Origin: Halieaceae bacterium UBA6060
GTDB taxonomy: Bacteria; Pseudomonadota; Gammaproteobacteria; Pseudomonadales; Halieaceae
DNA: 35,888 nt
NCBI GenBank assembly: GCA_002428935.1
Contig: DIYG01000150.1
Location: forward strand, 1 to 35,888
Direction of reading: 5' to 3'
Every line of letters begins with the position of its first letter. Positions within the stretch are counted from its first letter, which is position 1. The position numbers and the translations under genes are program-made. Of the stretch, positions 16,245-24,232 are shown in pieces. The notes under the pieces are model-generated. The model was given only the letters and a program-made list of their open reading frames with translations, was not told the origin of the DNA and made no database searches.

Positions 16245-18074
16245 CTAGCGAGACTGGCCCGCGAGAGACCAGGAGGGGAACTGGCCACAACCCAGGGCCT
16301 GATAATCCCGCGCGCTAAACAGCTCGCTAAGGCCGTTGTTGTCCAGATAGAGATCCACATATAGGGCGCAGCGCAGTCGCTCAGGGAGCACCTCGTCTGC
16401 GGCGAGCTGATCCTGCACATCCTCCACCGTGAGACGTAACGGCGCGGCCCGAATTCCGCCGCCATCGGGCCCATCCAGGAACATCACCTGAGGCTCCGTG
16501 GAGGACCATCGTGGCCACGCCGGTTGCCCAGAGCTTCGACCACTTCCAGGCTGGCCGCTATAGGCAAACCCGGCCCAATAGTCGCGCAGGCTTCGCCCCA
16601 GGTTTTGCCGCGATTGGCGATTCCCCGAGTGGAACACCCCTGGCACTACTCGCGCCACAAGCGGGCCAAAGAGAAAATCCAGCTCCAGGGCGTGGGCTGC
16701 GCCCAGTAACTCCGGAAGATCCACAAGGCTGTTGCGGCGCATCTCGTCCCAATCAAAGCGATAGGCGTAAAGCGGGGTGTCCGCAGCGCTGTCACTGATT
16801 ACCGCCAGAGGCAGGTCGACGCCGACGGCCTTCCAGTTGTCGCTGTGGTAGCGACTCAGAAGGGCGTAGCGCTCGGGATTGCGAGGGGCTGGCAACAGCC
16901 CAAAGCGATACCGCACATGTTCTTCCGACAGGGCCAGGAACAGCTTCATTTCATCGCGATTTGAACCCACCAGAAGTGGAACTCGATTCCACCGCTGGGG
17001 GTCGGCAAAAATCTCCGGGAGAGGCTCCCGGGGTAGCACCACCCCATCGCGGAACAAGGCGGGGGCGCGGTACAGGGCGCCGCCCCCTGCAAGGGGCACC
17101 ATCAGTTCCTCAAGACTCAAACCGCGCAGAAAGGCGGGAATATCCTCGGAGGGAATCCGCCCCAGGGCTCGGCTCGCAACCGCGCGATTTTCTTCCCCGG
17201 GAGACAGCCAGGCCAGAAGCAACTCATGGGAGCTGTTGGGGTGACCAGGCTGTGGATCATCACCGGGGTTTTCGGCTCGCTCTCGAGTGAAGGTTCCCGG
17301 GAAGCCACTCTGGATGATCGCACCGTGGAACAGCCCCGAGGCCATCGGCGAGGCGAGGAGGCTGTAGATATTGCGACCGCCCGCAGATTCTCCAAACACC
17401 GTGACACGCTGCGGATCGCCGCCAAAGGCGCGAATGTTCTCCTGCACCCACCCCAGGGCGGCGATCATATCCAGCAGGGCAAAGTTTCCCGAAGCGTCTC
17501 GGGGATTCAGCGCTGTCTCGCGAAACGCCTCGTGACTAAACCAACCCAAAACCCCCAGGCGATAGTTCAGGGTGACCATGAGCACACCCTGTTCCTGGAC
17601 AAACGCCGAGCCGTTGTAGGGAATCGCCGAACCGATCGTGTTACCACCACCGTGGATGAACACCATCACCGGCAGGTCCGCACCGGCAGCGACCCCACCG
17701 GGTGCGAACACGTTGAGGAACAGGCAGTCCTCTCGACCGATGAGGGTTCCGGGTTCCGCATTCGAGGCCGAAAGGCGGCTGGCGAATTGAGGACAGACCG
17801 CGCCGAAATCCACCGCCTCACGAGCCGTAGACCAGGGTTCCGCGGGCTGCGGTGCTCGCCAGCGACGCTCACCAACGGGTGCTCTTGCGTAGGGGATACC
17901 CAGCCACACCTGGGCTCCATCGGGACTGACACCGCCGACCACGGCCCCGGCGTTCGTCGATCGCGAGGTTGTCCCATCGACGCTCAAACGCAGAGGCTCT
18001 TTCTCCGGGTCACCGCCCAAGAACAGCCCAGCGAACAGCAGCCCAACGCCCAGAGCCAGTATCAACCAACGCAT
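16245..18074 (-). CDS. carboxylesterase type B family protein, exported
   Basis: A 609-residue esterase/lipase of the cholinesterase-like family. A hydrophobic N-terminus (MRWLILALGVGLLFAGLFLGG) is a signal peptide or membrane anchor, so it acts in the periplasm or beyond. VWLGIPYARAPVGERRWRAP (57-76) is the family entry motif, C94 and C117 (EDCLFLNVF) match the conserved disulfide, HGGG at 141-144 is the oxyanion hole, and FGESAGG places the nucleophile at Ser230. AHALELDFLFGP near the C-terminal third carries the catalytic His. The ATG at 18074 is preceded by AGAGGA six bases upstream; longer starts lack this. The gene is divergent from the exporter gene, 75 bases away. The substrate is unknown. 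Confidence 0.88.
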   Translation of the reverse strand: MRWLILALGVGLLFAGLFLGGDPEKEPLRLSVDGTTSRSTNAGAVVGGVSPDGAQVWLGIPYARAPVGERRWRAPQPAEPWSTAREAVDFGAVCPQFASRLSASNAEPGTLIGREDCLFLNVFAPGGVAAGADLPVMVFIHGGGNTIGSAIPYNGSAFVQEQGVLMVTLNYRLGVLGWFSHEAFRETALNPRDASGNFALLDMIAALGWVQENIRAFGGDPQRVTVFGESAGGRNIYSLLASPMASGLFHGAIIQSGFPGTFTRERAENPGDDPQPGHPNSSHELLLAWLSPGEENRAVASRALGRIPSEDIPAFLRGLSLEELMVPLAGGGALYRAPALFRDGVVLPREPLPEIFADPQRWNRVPLLVGSNRDEMKLFLALSEEHVRYRFGLLPAPRNPERYALLSRYHSDNWKAVGVDLPLAVISDSAADTPLYAYRFDWDEMRRNSLVDLPELLGAAHALELDFLFGPLVARVVPGVFHSGNRQSRQNLGRSLRDYWAGFAYSGQPGSGRSSGQPAWPRWSSTEPQVMFLDGPDGGGIRAAPLRLTVEDVQDQLAADEVLPERLRCALYVDLYLDNNGLSELFSARDYQALGCGQFPSWSLAGQSR

Positions 18075-18149
18075 GGAATTTCCTCTCATGGGCGCTACTG
18101 TACCGACTGACTCATTGACGGCATAGGCGTGGTGTACCATGGCGCGCCC

Positions 18150-19400
18150 ATGAAAGCTGACACCCCCTCCACCGCAGGTAAATCCCTCGATCCCGAGTCT
18201 CGTTTGACCCTCGCGTTTCTTGCCGCCCTGGTCTCTCTCGGCCCCTTGAGCGTAGATATGTATCTACCGGCCATGCCCGCCATGCAGGCCGCCTTCAACA
18301 CCGATATTGTCAGCATGCATCTCACCCTCAGCGCTTATCTTTGGGGTTTCTCCGTATTCCATCTTGCCTGCGGGCCCCTGGCGGATCGCTATGGACGACG
18401 ACCGCTGCTCCTGGCGGGAACGGGTCTGTTTGTCCTCGCCTCCTGCGGCTGCGCCCTGGCGGAAAGCGTTGAAGAGTTCACCGCCTATCGGTTTGTTCAG
18501 GGTATCGGTGCCTGTGTCGGACCAACGCTGGCCCGCACCATAACCCGAGATGTGTTCGGTCCCCGGGGCGCCGCCAGGGCCCTGTCCCTCATTGCCATGC
18601 TCATGGCCCTGGCCCCCGCCGTCGCTCCGGGCCTGGGTGGAATCATGCTGCGCTACGTGGCCTGGCCCAGTGTGTTTGTCTTTCTCGCCGTGTACGGGGT
18701 GGTTGTGATGGCGATCGTCGCCTACCGCATACCCGAAACCTTACCCGCCCCCCAGAGTCTCCGCCCAAAAGCCATTGCGGCAAACTATCTGGAGCTGCTC
18801 CGGGATCCCCTATTCCTGCCCGTGGCGACCGCGAGCGCCCTGGTCTACTCCGGGCTCACGGCGTATCTGGCCAGTTCCGGTTTCGTGTTTATCACCATGC
18901 TCGGTGTGCCGGTGGAGTATTTCGGGTTGATCTTTCTTACCAGCGTTGCGGGCTATATGGGCGGAAGCGCCCTCAGTGCTCGCCTCGCCGCTCATCGACC
19001 TCCGGCAGCGGTGCTCTTCGGCGGCTGCGCCCTGGCGCTACTGGCCACACTCCTGATGTTCCTATTCCACAGCCTCTGGCCCCTTTCCGTGCTCGCCCTG
19101 GTAGGACCCATGGCTCTGTACGCTGCGGCCCTGGGTCTTACCCTGCCTCACGCCATGGCCCTGGCCATGGAGCACTTCCCCCATATCGCGGCGACAAACT
19201 CTGCCCTATTTGGCTTTCTGCAAATGGGGCTCGCCGCGCTGGTCACCGCTATCGTCGGAGCCGTTATGGTCTCCACACCCATGCCCATGGTAGTTACCAT
19301 GGTGCTTATCGAAATTCTGGCCCTGGCTCTGGTCCTTGTTGCCCAGCGACGCCAACGCCAGCAAGCTCACAACCGCCCCGTACCGGAGTCCAATACCTAA
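18150..19400 (+). CDS. Bcr/CflA subfamily MFS drug-resistance-type exporter
   Basis: A 416-residue proton-driven efflux protein of the major facilitator superfamily with about 12 membrane spans. The N-terminal LSVDMYLPAMPAMQAAF is diagnostic for the Bcr/CflA group, GPLADRYGRRPLLLAG is MFS motif A in the loop between helices 2 and 3, and RFVQGIGACVGPTLARTITRD is motif B/C-like. ATG at 18150 (MKADTPS) is taken as the start, though no good ribosome site is visible; GTG at 18129 would add seven residues. It overlaps the next gene by one base (TAATG), implying translational coupling with the FMN reductase. The transported compound is unknown. Confidence 0.87.
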   Translation: MKADTPSTAGKSLDPESRLTLAFLAALVSLGPLSVDMYLPAMPAMQAAFNTDIVSMHLTLSAYLWGFSVFHLACGPLADRYGRRPLLLAGTGLFVLASCGCALAESVEEFTAYRFVQGIGACVGPTLARTITRDVFGPRGAARALSLIAMLMALAPAVAPGLGGIMLRYVAWPSVFVFLAVYGVVVMAIVAYRIPETLPAPQSLRPKAIAANYLELLRDPLFLPVATASALVYSGLTAYLASSGFVFITMLGVPVEYFGLIFLTSVAGYMGGSALSARLAAHRPPAAVLFGGCALALLATLLMFLFHSLWPLSVLALVGPMALYAAALGLTLPHAMALAMEHFPHIAATNSALFGFLQMGLAALVTAIVGAVMVSTPMPMVVTMVLIEILALALVLVAQRRQRQQAHNRPVPESNT

Positions 19401-20020
19401 TGAAGATCGGCATTATCTGTGGCAGTCATCGCAATGATTCCCAAAGCGAAAAAGTCGGCCGCTATGCAGCGAAACAGCTGGAGGCTTCAGGTCTCGTTGA
19501 CGACCTGTTTGTTTACTCCCTGGCGGGGAACCCCTTGCCGTTTTGGGATGAGGGTCTGTGGTCTGGCGATCCGAAATGGGCCGATGCCCTGGATACGCTG
19601 CGTGAGGAATTGAACAGCTGCGATGGGTTTATCGTGGTGACGCCGGAATGGCACGGCATGGTGCCATCGGGCCTGAAAAACCTGTTCCTCCTGTTTCCCG
19701 GCTCCGGAGAGTTGGCCCATAAACCGGCACTGATCATCAGTGTATCCGGCGGCGCTGGCGGCGGCGCCTACCCCATCGCGGAGTTGCGCATGAGCAGCTA
19801 CAAAAACAATCGCATTTGCTATCTGCCCGAACATCTCATCGTGCGCAACGCCGGCAAGGTTTTCAACGAGGACTCCACGGAGAACGACCCCGAGACCCAC
19901 GACTATCTGCACGCTCGTCTGATCTACTGTGTCGAACTACTGCACGAATACGCTAAGGCCTTCCAGGCCATCCGCGCCAGCGGCAAGGCGAGCCTGGAAA
20001 CCTACAAAAACGGGATGTAG
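19400..20020 (+). CDS. NAD(P)H-dependent FMN reductase family protein
   Basis: A 206-residue flavodoxin-fold protein of the NADPH_dep_FMN_red family (azoreductase or quinone reductase-like). MKIGIICGSHRNDSQSEKVG is the FMN-phosphate loop after the first strand, FIVVTPEWHGMVPSGLKN (about 78-95) is the second flavin-binding loop with the usual TPEW/Y-x-x-xxP-x-x-LKN pattern, and SVSGGAGGGAYP forms the third. It is cytosolic. It overlaps the exporter gene by one base, so the pair may handle the same electrophile or quinone-like toxin; that is inference. It converges on dsbA across 88 bases that hold two strong hairpins. Confidence 0.85.
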   Translation: MKIGIICGSHRNDSQSEKVGRYAAKQLEASGLVDDLFVYSLAGNPLPFWDEGLWSGDPKWADALDTLREELNSCDGFIVVTPEWHGMVPSGLKNLFLLFPGSGELAHKPALIISVSGGAGGGAYPIAELRMSSYKNNRICYLPEHLIVRNAGKVFNEDSTENDPETHDYLHARLIYCVELLHEYAKAFQAIRASGKASLETYKNGM

Positions 20021-20069
20021 GGCCTCGCCGTCCCAAGACGGCGGCGGCAAACAGTTGGTGTAAGGAGAA

Positions 20070-20094
20070 CCGCCCGGCAGGAACCGCCGGGCGG
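20070..20094. terminator. strong hairpin between convergent genes, no T-tract
   Basis: CCGCCCGGC and GCCGGGCGG form a perfect nine-base-pair stem around a seven-base loop, between the FMN reductase and dsbA stops. A smaller hairpin (seven pairs, CCAA loop) lies at 20026-20043. Neither is followed by a run of T on either strand, so factor-independent termination is doubtful. They may protect mRNA ends or help Rho-dependent termination. Confidence 0.4.
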
Positions 20095-20108
20095 AGAAGT
20101 GTTAGGCC

Positions 20109-20786
20109 TTAGAGCGCCGCGGAACCCCGCGCTGTGCGCTCCTTATCGATAAGGAATTCGGCGAGCTTGAGCATGTTCGCCTGACCACCGGCTTTGCGAG
20201 TGCTGATGCGGTACTTCCCCGCCACCATCATTTCCGGTGTGCCCGTGATCTTCGCCGCCCGGGCCCGGGAATTGGCCTGACGAACCTGACTGCCCACACC
20301 GAAGGAGTTGTAGGCCTTGCTGAAATCTTCGCGGGACACACCGTTGGCGGCAAACAGATCCGCAAGCTCCTCTTCCGACGCGAGGCGCTTACGATCCACG
20401 TTAATCGCCTGGAACAGGGGCATGTGAACCTTATCAAGGACACCGAGGACCTCAGCGGCATAGAACGCTTTCGCATGGATTTCCATCAGGGCATTCCACA
20501 TGGCCGGAGAGCCCGTGACCACCACGTCATCGGGCAGCGACTTCTTCCACTGAACCACTTGAGGTTCAAAGTTGTAGCAGTGTCCACAGCCGTACCAGAA
20601 GAACTCCGTCACTTCGATTTTGTCCGAAGCACCACGAATCTCCGGAGAGATCACGTCGTAGTGTTCGCCCTCGACCCATTCCTGCGCCTGGGCCGTGAAC
20701 GCCGTGAGTTGCATAGTCGCAAAAGTAAACAGGGCGATACACAGACCCTTAAGGGCGCGACGCTTGGGCGCTAGACGCTTGAACAT
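20109..20786 (-). CDS. dsbA: thiol:disulfide interchange protein DsbA
   Basis: Periplasmic oxidant that introduces disulfides into exported proteins and is re-oxidised by DsbB. The 225-residue precursor has a signal peptide (Arg/Lys-rich start, hydrophobic 13-30, cleavage after TAQA near 34). The active site is WYGCGHC, Cys67 and Cys70, in the thioredoxin-like domain with an inserted helical domain, and ITGTPEMMV near residue 180 gives the cis-proline loop. The dipeptide between the cysteines is Gly-His instead of the Pro-His of E. coli, which should alter the redox potential. The ATG at 20786 has GGAGA five to six bases upstream. In Pseudomonas dsbA directly follows the cytochrome c4 gene; here a CoA-transferase gene is interposed. 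Confidence 0.93.
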   Translation of the reverse strand: MFKRLAPKRRALKGLCIALFTFATMQLTAFTAQAQEWVEGEHYDVISPEIRGASDKIEVTEFFWYGCGHCYNFEPQVVQWKKSLPDDVVVTGSPAMWNALMEIHAKAFYAAEVLGVLDKVHMPLFQAINVDRKRLASEEELADLFAANGVSREDFSKAYNSFGVGSQVRQANSRARAAKITGTPEMMVAGKYRISTRKAGGQANMLKLAEFLIDKERTARGSAAL

Positions 20787-20881
20787 GATTGTCTCCACTT
20801 TGTTTCCAGGGTTATCGCTTGGGACAGGCATCCTAGCGAAAAGTTCGTCCTTTTTGCAGACCGTCGCGAAGGGGTAGCGGT

Positions 20882-22243
20882 CTACCAGATGGGCAGATCA
20901 CTGTGTAACGCTCGTGCGGGCAAGATCCAGCGAGGCAGGGGTGCTCCATCGATAAGGGGGAAGCGCAACCGATCCGCGAGCCCCCAATGGGTGTGCTCTG
21001 GGTTGGGGGCCAGGTCCTCTCCACGGATCTCCTCAAAGGCGGGCAAATCGGGCCTTTGGCGGGTGCTTTTTAGTAATTCAGCGGTTCTGGCCAGGGATAG
21101 CCGGGCCGATAGGGCGGTGCCCCCCGTTTCCCGAGCCACCCGCAGCGCACGAGCGACCGCGGCTGCCATGAGGTAACCGGTGCCGTGATCGAGAGCCTGA
21201 ACGGGCAGCGGTGTGGGCGTCACACCGTCGGCCCAGTGCATCCCAGCATCGACAATTCCCGTGCTCATCTGAACAAGGCTGTCGTAGCCCCGACGCTGAG
21301 CCCAGGGGCCCGACCAGCCGTAAGCGCATAGGGAGACGTCGATAAGCGAGGGATTGATCTGCCGCCGTAGCTCCGCGGGGAAACCCAAGCCGTCCAGGGC
21401 CCCGGGCCTGTAGCCGTGGACAAACACATCGGCCTGGGCGAGAAGTTCTTGAAACTGCTCGCGCCCCTCGGGGCTTTGCATATCCAGTGTTGCCAGCCGC
21501 TTGCCCAAGGTGACCTCGGGCTCCACGTTAGCTTCCCTCCAACCCGGCGGATCGATACGCAGGACTTCTGCGCCATAGCCTGCTAGTAAGCGCGTACAAA
21601 CCGGCCCCGCCAGTACTCGCGTGCAGTCCAGTACCCGCAAGCCCGCCAGCGGAGCACGAGTGCTGCCGTAGGAGCGGCTCTTGGCGGTGCTGGTAGATCG
21701 GTCCCAGGCAATAAGAGGCTCCATCGCCACGGCGCGGCCCTGAGGGTGCTCCGCCCAGGCTTTAGCGCTGCGCAGGCGGGCGGCGCAACCACCCGCAGCA
21801 ACAATGGCCGCCTCCAAATCATCCCCTGACCAACCTCGCACCACAGCTGCGACATGATCCTTGTCCGCCGGGCATTGCAGGACCTCCAGAGCCGCCGCTC
21901 TGTGGTGGGGAGCATTGGTATGCAGTCGAATCCAGCCGTCATCGCATTGATACAGACCAGCAATGGCGTCCCAGACCGGAGGAAGCTCCCAGTCTCGAGG
22001 GCGAACAGTCATGGCGAACCAGGCGGAGCACAGACGCCGATTGACGGTAATCCCTTGCACACGTTCCAACGCCTGAATTTCCGCCACCGCCAAACCCAGG
22101 GTGGCGGCGGCAAATCCCGAAACATCGAAACTAGATGGTAAGGCCCCCGTTATCGCATCGGTGTGTACCGTGGGAGCAGGACCGGCTACGGGGTACAGGC
22201 TGTCGGCGATATGCCGCAGAGGGTCGTTGCTTGCCGAATCCAT
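20882..22243 (-). CDS. CaiB/BaiF (family III) CoA-transferase family protein
   Basis: A 453-residue protein of the family that swaps CoA between acyl groups (formyl-CoA:oxalate, carnitine and related transferases). Residues 1-190 look like a degenerate partial copy of the fold (SSFDVSGFAAATLGLAVAE; GWIRLHTNAPHHR). Residues from about 205 hold the proper N-terminal part of the enzyme (LAGLRVLDCTRVLAGPVCTRLLAGYGAEVLRIDPP). The stretch LDHGTGYLMAAAVARAL includes an Asp where the family has its catalytic Asp. Substrates cannot be inferred. It sits between cytochrome c4 and dsbA in a neighbourhood otherwise conserved with Pseudomonas, so it looks like an insertion. No good Shine-Dalgarno is seen at the ATG. 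Confidence 0.85.
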   Translation of the reverse strand: MDSASNDPLRHIADSLYPVAGPAPTVHTDAITGALPSSFDVSGFAAATLGLAVAEIQALERVQGITVNRRLCSAWFAMTVRPRDWELPPVWDAIAGLYQCDDGWIRLHTNAPHHRAAALEVLQCPADKDHVAAVVRGWSGDDLEAAIVAAGGCAARLRSAKAWAEHPQGRAVAMEPLIAWDRSTSTAKSRSYGSTRAPLAGLRVLDCTRVLAGPVCTRLLAGYGAEVLRIDPPGWREANVEPEVTLGKRLATLDMQSPEGREQFQELLAQADVFVHGYRPGALDGLGFPAELRRQINPSLIDVSLCAYGWSGPWAQRRGYDSLVQMSTGIVDAGMHWADGVTPTPLPVQALDHGTGYLMAAAVARALRVARETGGTALSARLSLARTAELLKSTRQRPDLPAFEEIRGEDLAPNPEHTHWGLADRLRFPLIDGAPLPRWILPARALHSDLPIW

Positions 22244-22273
22244 CTAGTGGAGCTTAGGTCCGGCGATGATAAA

Positions 22274-22310
22274 GCACAAAAAAAACGGCTCGCCGAAGCG
22301 AACCGTTTTT
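22274..22310 (-). terminator. intrinsic terminator of the cytochrome c5-c4 operon
   Basis: On the minus strand a 13-base-pair stem (22281-22293 with 22298-22310, one G-U wobble) closes on a UUCG tetraloop flanked by C and G, an unusually stable loop, and runs into eight T. On the plus strand the same stem has a C-A mismatch and only five T, so the design favours minus-strand transcripts from the cytochrome genes. Confidence 0.85.
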
Positions 22311-22356
22311 AGGCAAAGCCTAGACGAGCGCCGTTTTCCGGCTCCCCATAGGGCGA

Positions 22357-22986
22357 TCAGTTCAAACCCGAGACGTAAGCGGAGACCGCCTCGATTTCCA
22401 TATCTGATAAACCAAAGGCGTTGCTGCGCATGATCTTGATGTCGCCATCGGTGACCCGACCCGCTGGATCCTCATAGCCCTGACGGTAGGCCTTAAGCTG
22501 CGCCGCGATGTAATCCGCGTGCTGGCCACCCAAAGCCGGGAATCCGGCTGGGCTGTTGCCGTTGCCTCGGGCACCGTGACAGGCGATGCAGGCAGCGACA
22601 TTGCGCTCCGCTACGCCGGCGCGGTAGACCTTCTCACCAAGCTCGATCATGGCCGGATCGGCCTTTTCCACACCGCGGGACTTGGCGCCATAAAATGCGG
22701 CGATATCAGCCAGGTCCTGGTCGCTCATATTGTCGACCTGCCCAGCCATCTGCGCGATGGGGCGTACGCCGTCGCGGATGTACTGCATCTGTTGCAGCAG
22801 ATACTTCTCACCCAAACCCGCAAGCTTGGGGAAAGCCGCGACCATGCTGTTGCCGTCGGCGCCATGGCAAGCCGCACACATAGCCGCTTTTTGTTCGCCA
22901 GCGGCGGGGTCACCTTTAAGCACATCGGCCGCTTGCGTCGACACGGTGCACAAGGTCATCGCGACCAACGCGATCAGCTTCTTCAT
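22357..22986 (-). CDS. diheme cytochrome c4
   Basis: A periplasmic or membrane-attached electron carrier that can donate to terminal oxidases. The 209-residue precursor has a signal peptide (MKKLIALVAMTLCTVSTQA, cleavage near 20) and two similar cytochrome c domains: CAACH (Cys37, Cys40, His41) and CIACH (Cys133, Cys136, His137). Met80 and Met186 are plausible sixth ligands. AFPKLAGLGEKYLLQQMQYIRDG and GFPALGGQHADYIAAQLKAYRQG are the matched second halves typical of c4. AAGGA lies ten bases before the ATG. The cytochrome c5 gene is 46 bases upstream and an intrinsic terminator lies 46 bases downstream, so the two form a compact operon. Confidence 0.94.
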   Translation of the reverse strand: MKKLIALVAMTLCTVSTQAADVLKGDPAAGEQKAAMCAACHGADGNSMVAAFPKLAGLGEKYLLQQMQYIRDGVRPIAQMAGQVDNMSDQDLADIAAFYGAKSRGVEKADPAMIELGEKVYRAGVAERNVAACIACHGARGNGNSPAGFPALGGQHADYIAAQLKAYRQGYEDPAGRVTDGDIKIMRSNAFGLSDMEIEAVSAYVSGLN

Positions 22987-23032
22987 AACAGCAGAATCCT
23001 TATTAAAAATAACTGCGCCGCAGAGGGATCAA

Positions 23033-23341
23033 TTACTCCGCCGGAGCGGCCATGTACTTGATCAGCTCAGCGTATTCTTCGTCGGTGCAGTCAAAACACA
23101 TACCCATGGGCGGCATGGCGTTGAGACCATTCTTAACGGAGGCTACCAGCGCGTCCATGCCCTTGGCCATACGTGGCTCCCAGCCGGCGGCATCACCGGT
23201 TTTCGGAGCGCCTGCGACGCCCTGGTCGTGACACACGACACAGCTCTTGTTGTACTTCTCCATGTTCGGCTGTGCGTGCACGGCAACAGCGGGTACCGCG
23301 ATAATGGCGGCAAGTACGACGTTCTTCATGGCGTTCTTCAC
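23033..23341 (-). CDS. monoheme cytochrome c5 family protein
   Basis: Small periplasmic electron carrier. With the GTG at 23341 it has 102 residues: signal peptide 1-23, heme site CVVCH (Cys34, Cys37, His38), probable Met76 ligand in NAMPPMG, and the extra pair MCFDC (Cys82, Cys85), the disulfide that marks the cytochrome c5 class. GGAGG lies eight bases upstream of the GTG but 19 bases from the first in-frame ATG (23330), so GTG is the likely start; an upstream ATG at 23455 would add 38 residues ahead of the signal peptide and is rejected. It is followed by cytochrome c4 and is divergent from engB, as in Pseudomonas. Confidence 0.9.
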   Translation of the reverse strand: MKNAMKNVVLAAIIAVPAVAVHAQPNMEKYNKSCVVCHDQGVAGAPKTGDAAGWEPRMAKGMDALVASVKNGLNAMPPMGMCFDCTDEEYAELIKYMAAPAE

Positions 23342-23419
23342 GTAAATCACCTCCCAGTGATCTTTAACGACTATCCGTAGGGGCAAACAAGACAATTCTC
23401 TGCTTTTCGGAATGCCCTG

Positions 23420-23434
23420 GTCACTTGCAGTGAC
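23420..23434. promoter_or_regulatory. palindromic candidate operator upstream of cytochrome c5
   Basis: GTCACT-TGC-AGTGAC is a perfect six-base inverted repeat about 80 bases upstream of the cytochrome c5 start and about 95 upstream of the engB start. It does not fit the FNR/ANR consensus (TTGAT-N4-ATCAA). It may be a dimeric regulator site for the divergent pair. Confidence 0.3.
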
Positions 23435-23516
23435 TTTCAGCGCGTTCCTCAACAAGCGTATGCCTTTTTGACCTCGCCGGGTCTGATTTGCTCCCCCGGG
23501 GATTTTCGGGGCGCGC

Positions 23517-23525
23517 TATTATACT
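23517..23525 (+). promoter_or_regulatory. -10 element immediately before engB
   Basis: TATTATACT contains overlapping -10 hexamers (TATTAT 23517-23522, TATACT 23520-23525). No convincing -35 is found 16-18 bases upstream. Transcription would start at about 23529-23532, at the annotated ATG itself, so the mRNA is either leaderless or translated from a later start such as GTG 23587. Confidence 0.45.
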
Positions 23526-23529
23526 CAGA

Positions 23530-24225
23530 ATGCATAGCCCCACAAATTACGACAATGGTCCCAATGCTCCGGATAGCGCTCAAAAAGTGAGCAATCCTAG
23601 CTATCGGCGAGCCGAATTCCTGACCAGCGCGGCGAAGTTCCGCCAGTGCCCCCCCGACGAGGGCTGGGAGGTTGCCTTTGCCGGCCGCTCAAATGCAGGA
23701 AAAAGCAGCGCAATCAACAGCTTAACGGGCAATAAAAAGCTGGCCCGGACCTCTCGAACGCCGGGCCGAACTCAGCTCATCAACTTTTTCAGCGTCGGCG
23801 AGCATCAGCGGATAGTAGACCTGCCGGGCTACGGCTACGCGAAAGTGCCGCAAAAAATAAAGGATGCCTGGAACCGCCAGCTAGAGGCCTATCTGCGCGA
23901 GCGCCAGAGCCTCCGGGGTCTGGTCATGCTTATGGACTGCCGCCATCCCCTGCAACCGTTTGATCAACAAATGATCGGCTGGGCAGCGCAGGCGGATATG
24001 CCCATTCATCTGCTTCTGACCAAGGCTGACAAACTCTCCAAGGGGCCCGCCAAGCAGACCCTGATGCAGGTTCGTGGCAAACTCGCCCATCTGGGTGATT
24101 TGGTGAGTGCGCAGCTTTTTTCCGCCCTCAAGCATCAGGGGCACAAAGAGCTGATCGAGGTGCTAGACCGCTGGTTGACCGACGATAGCGTCTTCGAGGA
24201 AGACGATCCCGCGCTCGAGGAGTAA
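23530..24225 (+). CDS. engB: ribosome biogenesis GTP-binding protein YihA/YsxC
   Basis: Essential GTPase needed to assemble the large ribosomal subunit. All G motifs are seen: GRSNAGKSS (G1), the TPGRTQ switch I threonine region (G2), DLPGYGYA (G3), TKAD (G4) and SALK (G5). The 231 residues from ATG 23530 include an N-terminal extension (MHSPTNYDNGPNAPDSAQK) that is not in E. coli YihA. The E. coli protein begins MTNLNYQQTHF, which aligns with VSNPSYRRAEF encoded from GTG 23587, giving 212 residues. The -10 box directly before the ATG also favours that GTG, but neither start has a clear ribosome site. It converges on polA with an apparent sRNA gene between. Confidence 0.93.
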   Translation: MHSPTNYDNGPNAPDSAQKVSNPSYRRAEFLTSAAKFRQCPPDEGWEVAFAGRSNAGKSSAINSLTGNKKLARTSRTPGRTQLINFFSVGEHQRIVDLPGYGYAKVPQKIKDAWNRQLEAYLRERQSLRGLVMLMDCRHPLQPFDQQMIGWAAQADMPIHLLLTKADKLSKGPAKQTLMQVRGKLAHLGDLVSAQLFSALKHQGHKELIEVLDRWLTDDSVFEEDDPALEE

Positions 24226-24232
24226 ATTAGAT

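Noticed and set aside
17226..18110. A 294-codon open frame opposite the carboxylesterase
   Set aside because: The sense frame has the complete esterase motifs and a good ribosome site; the antisense frame has neither.
23342..23455. ATG start 38 codons upstream for cytochrome c5
   Set aside because: It would place a charged segment before the signal peptide; GGAGG is correctly spaced only for the GTG at 23341.
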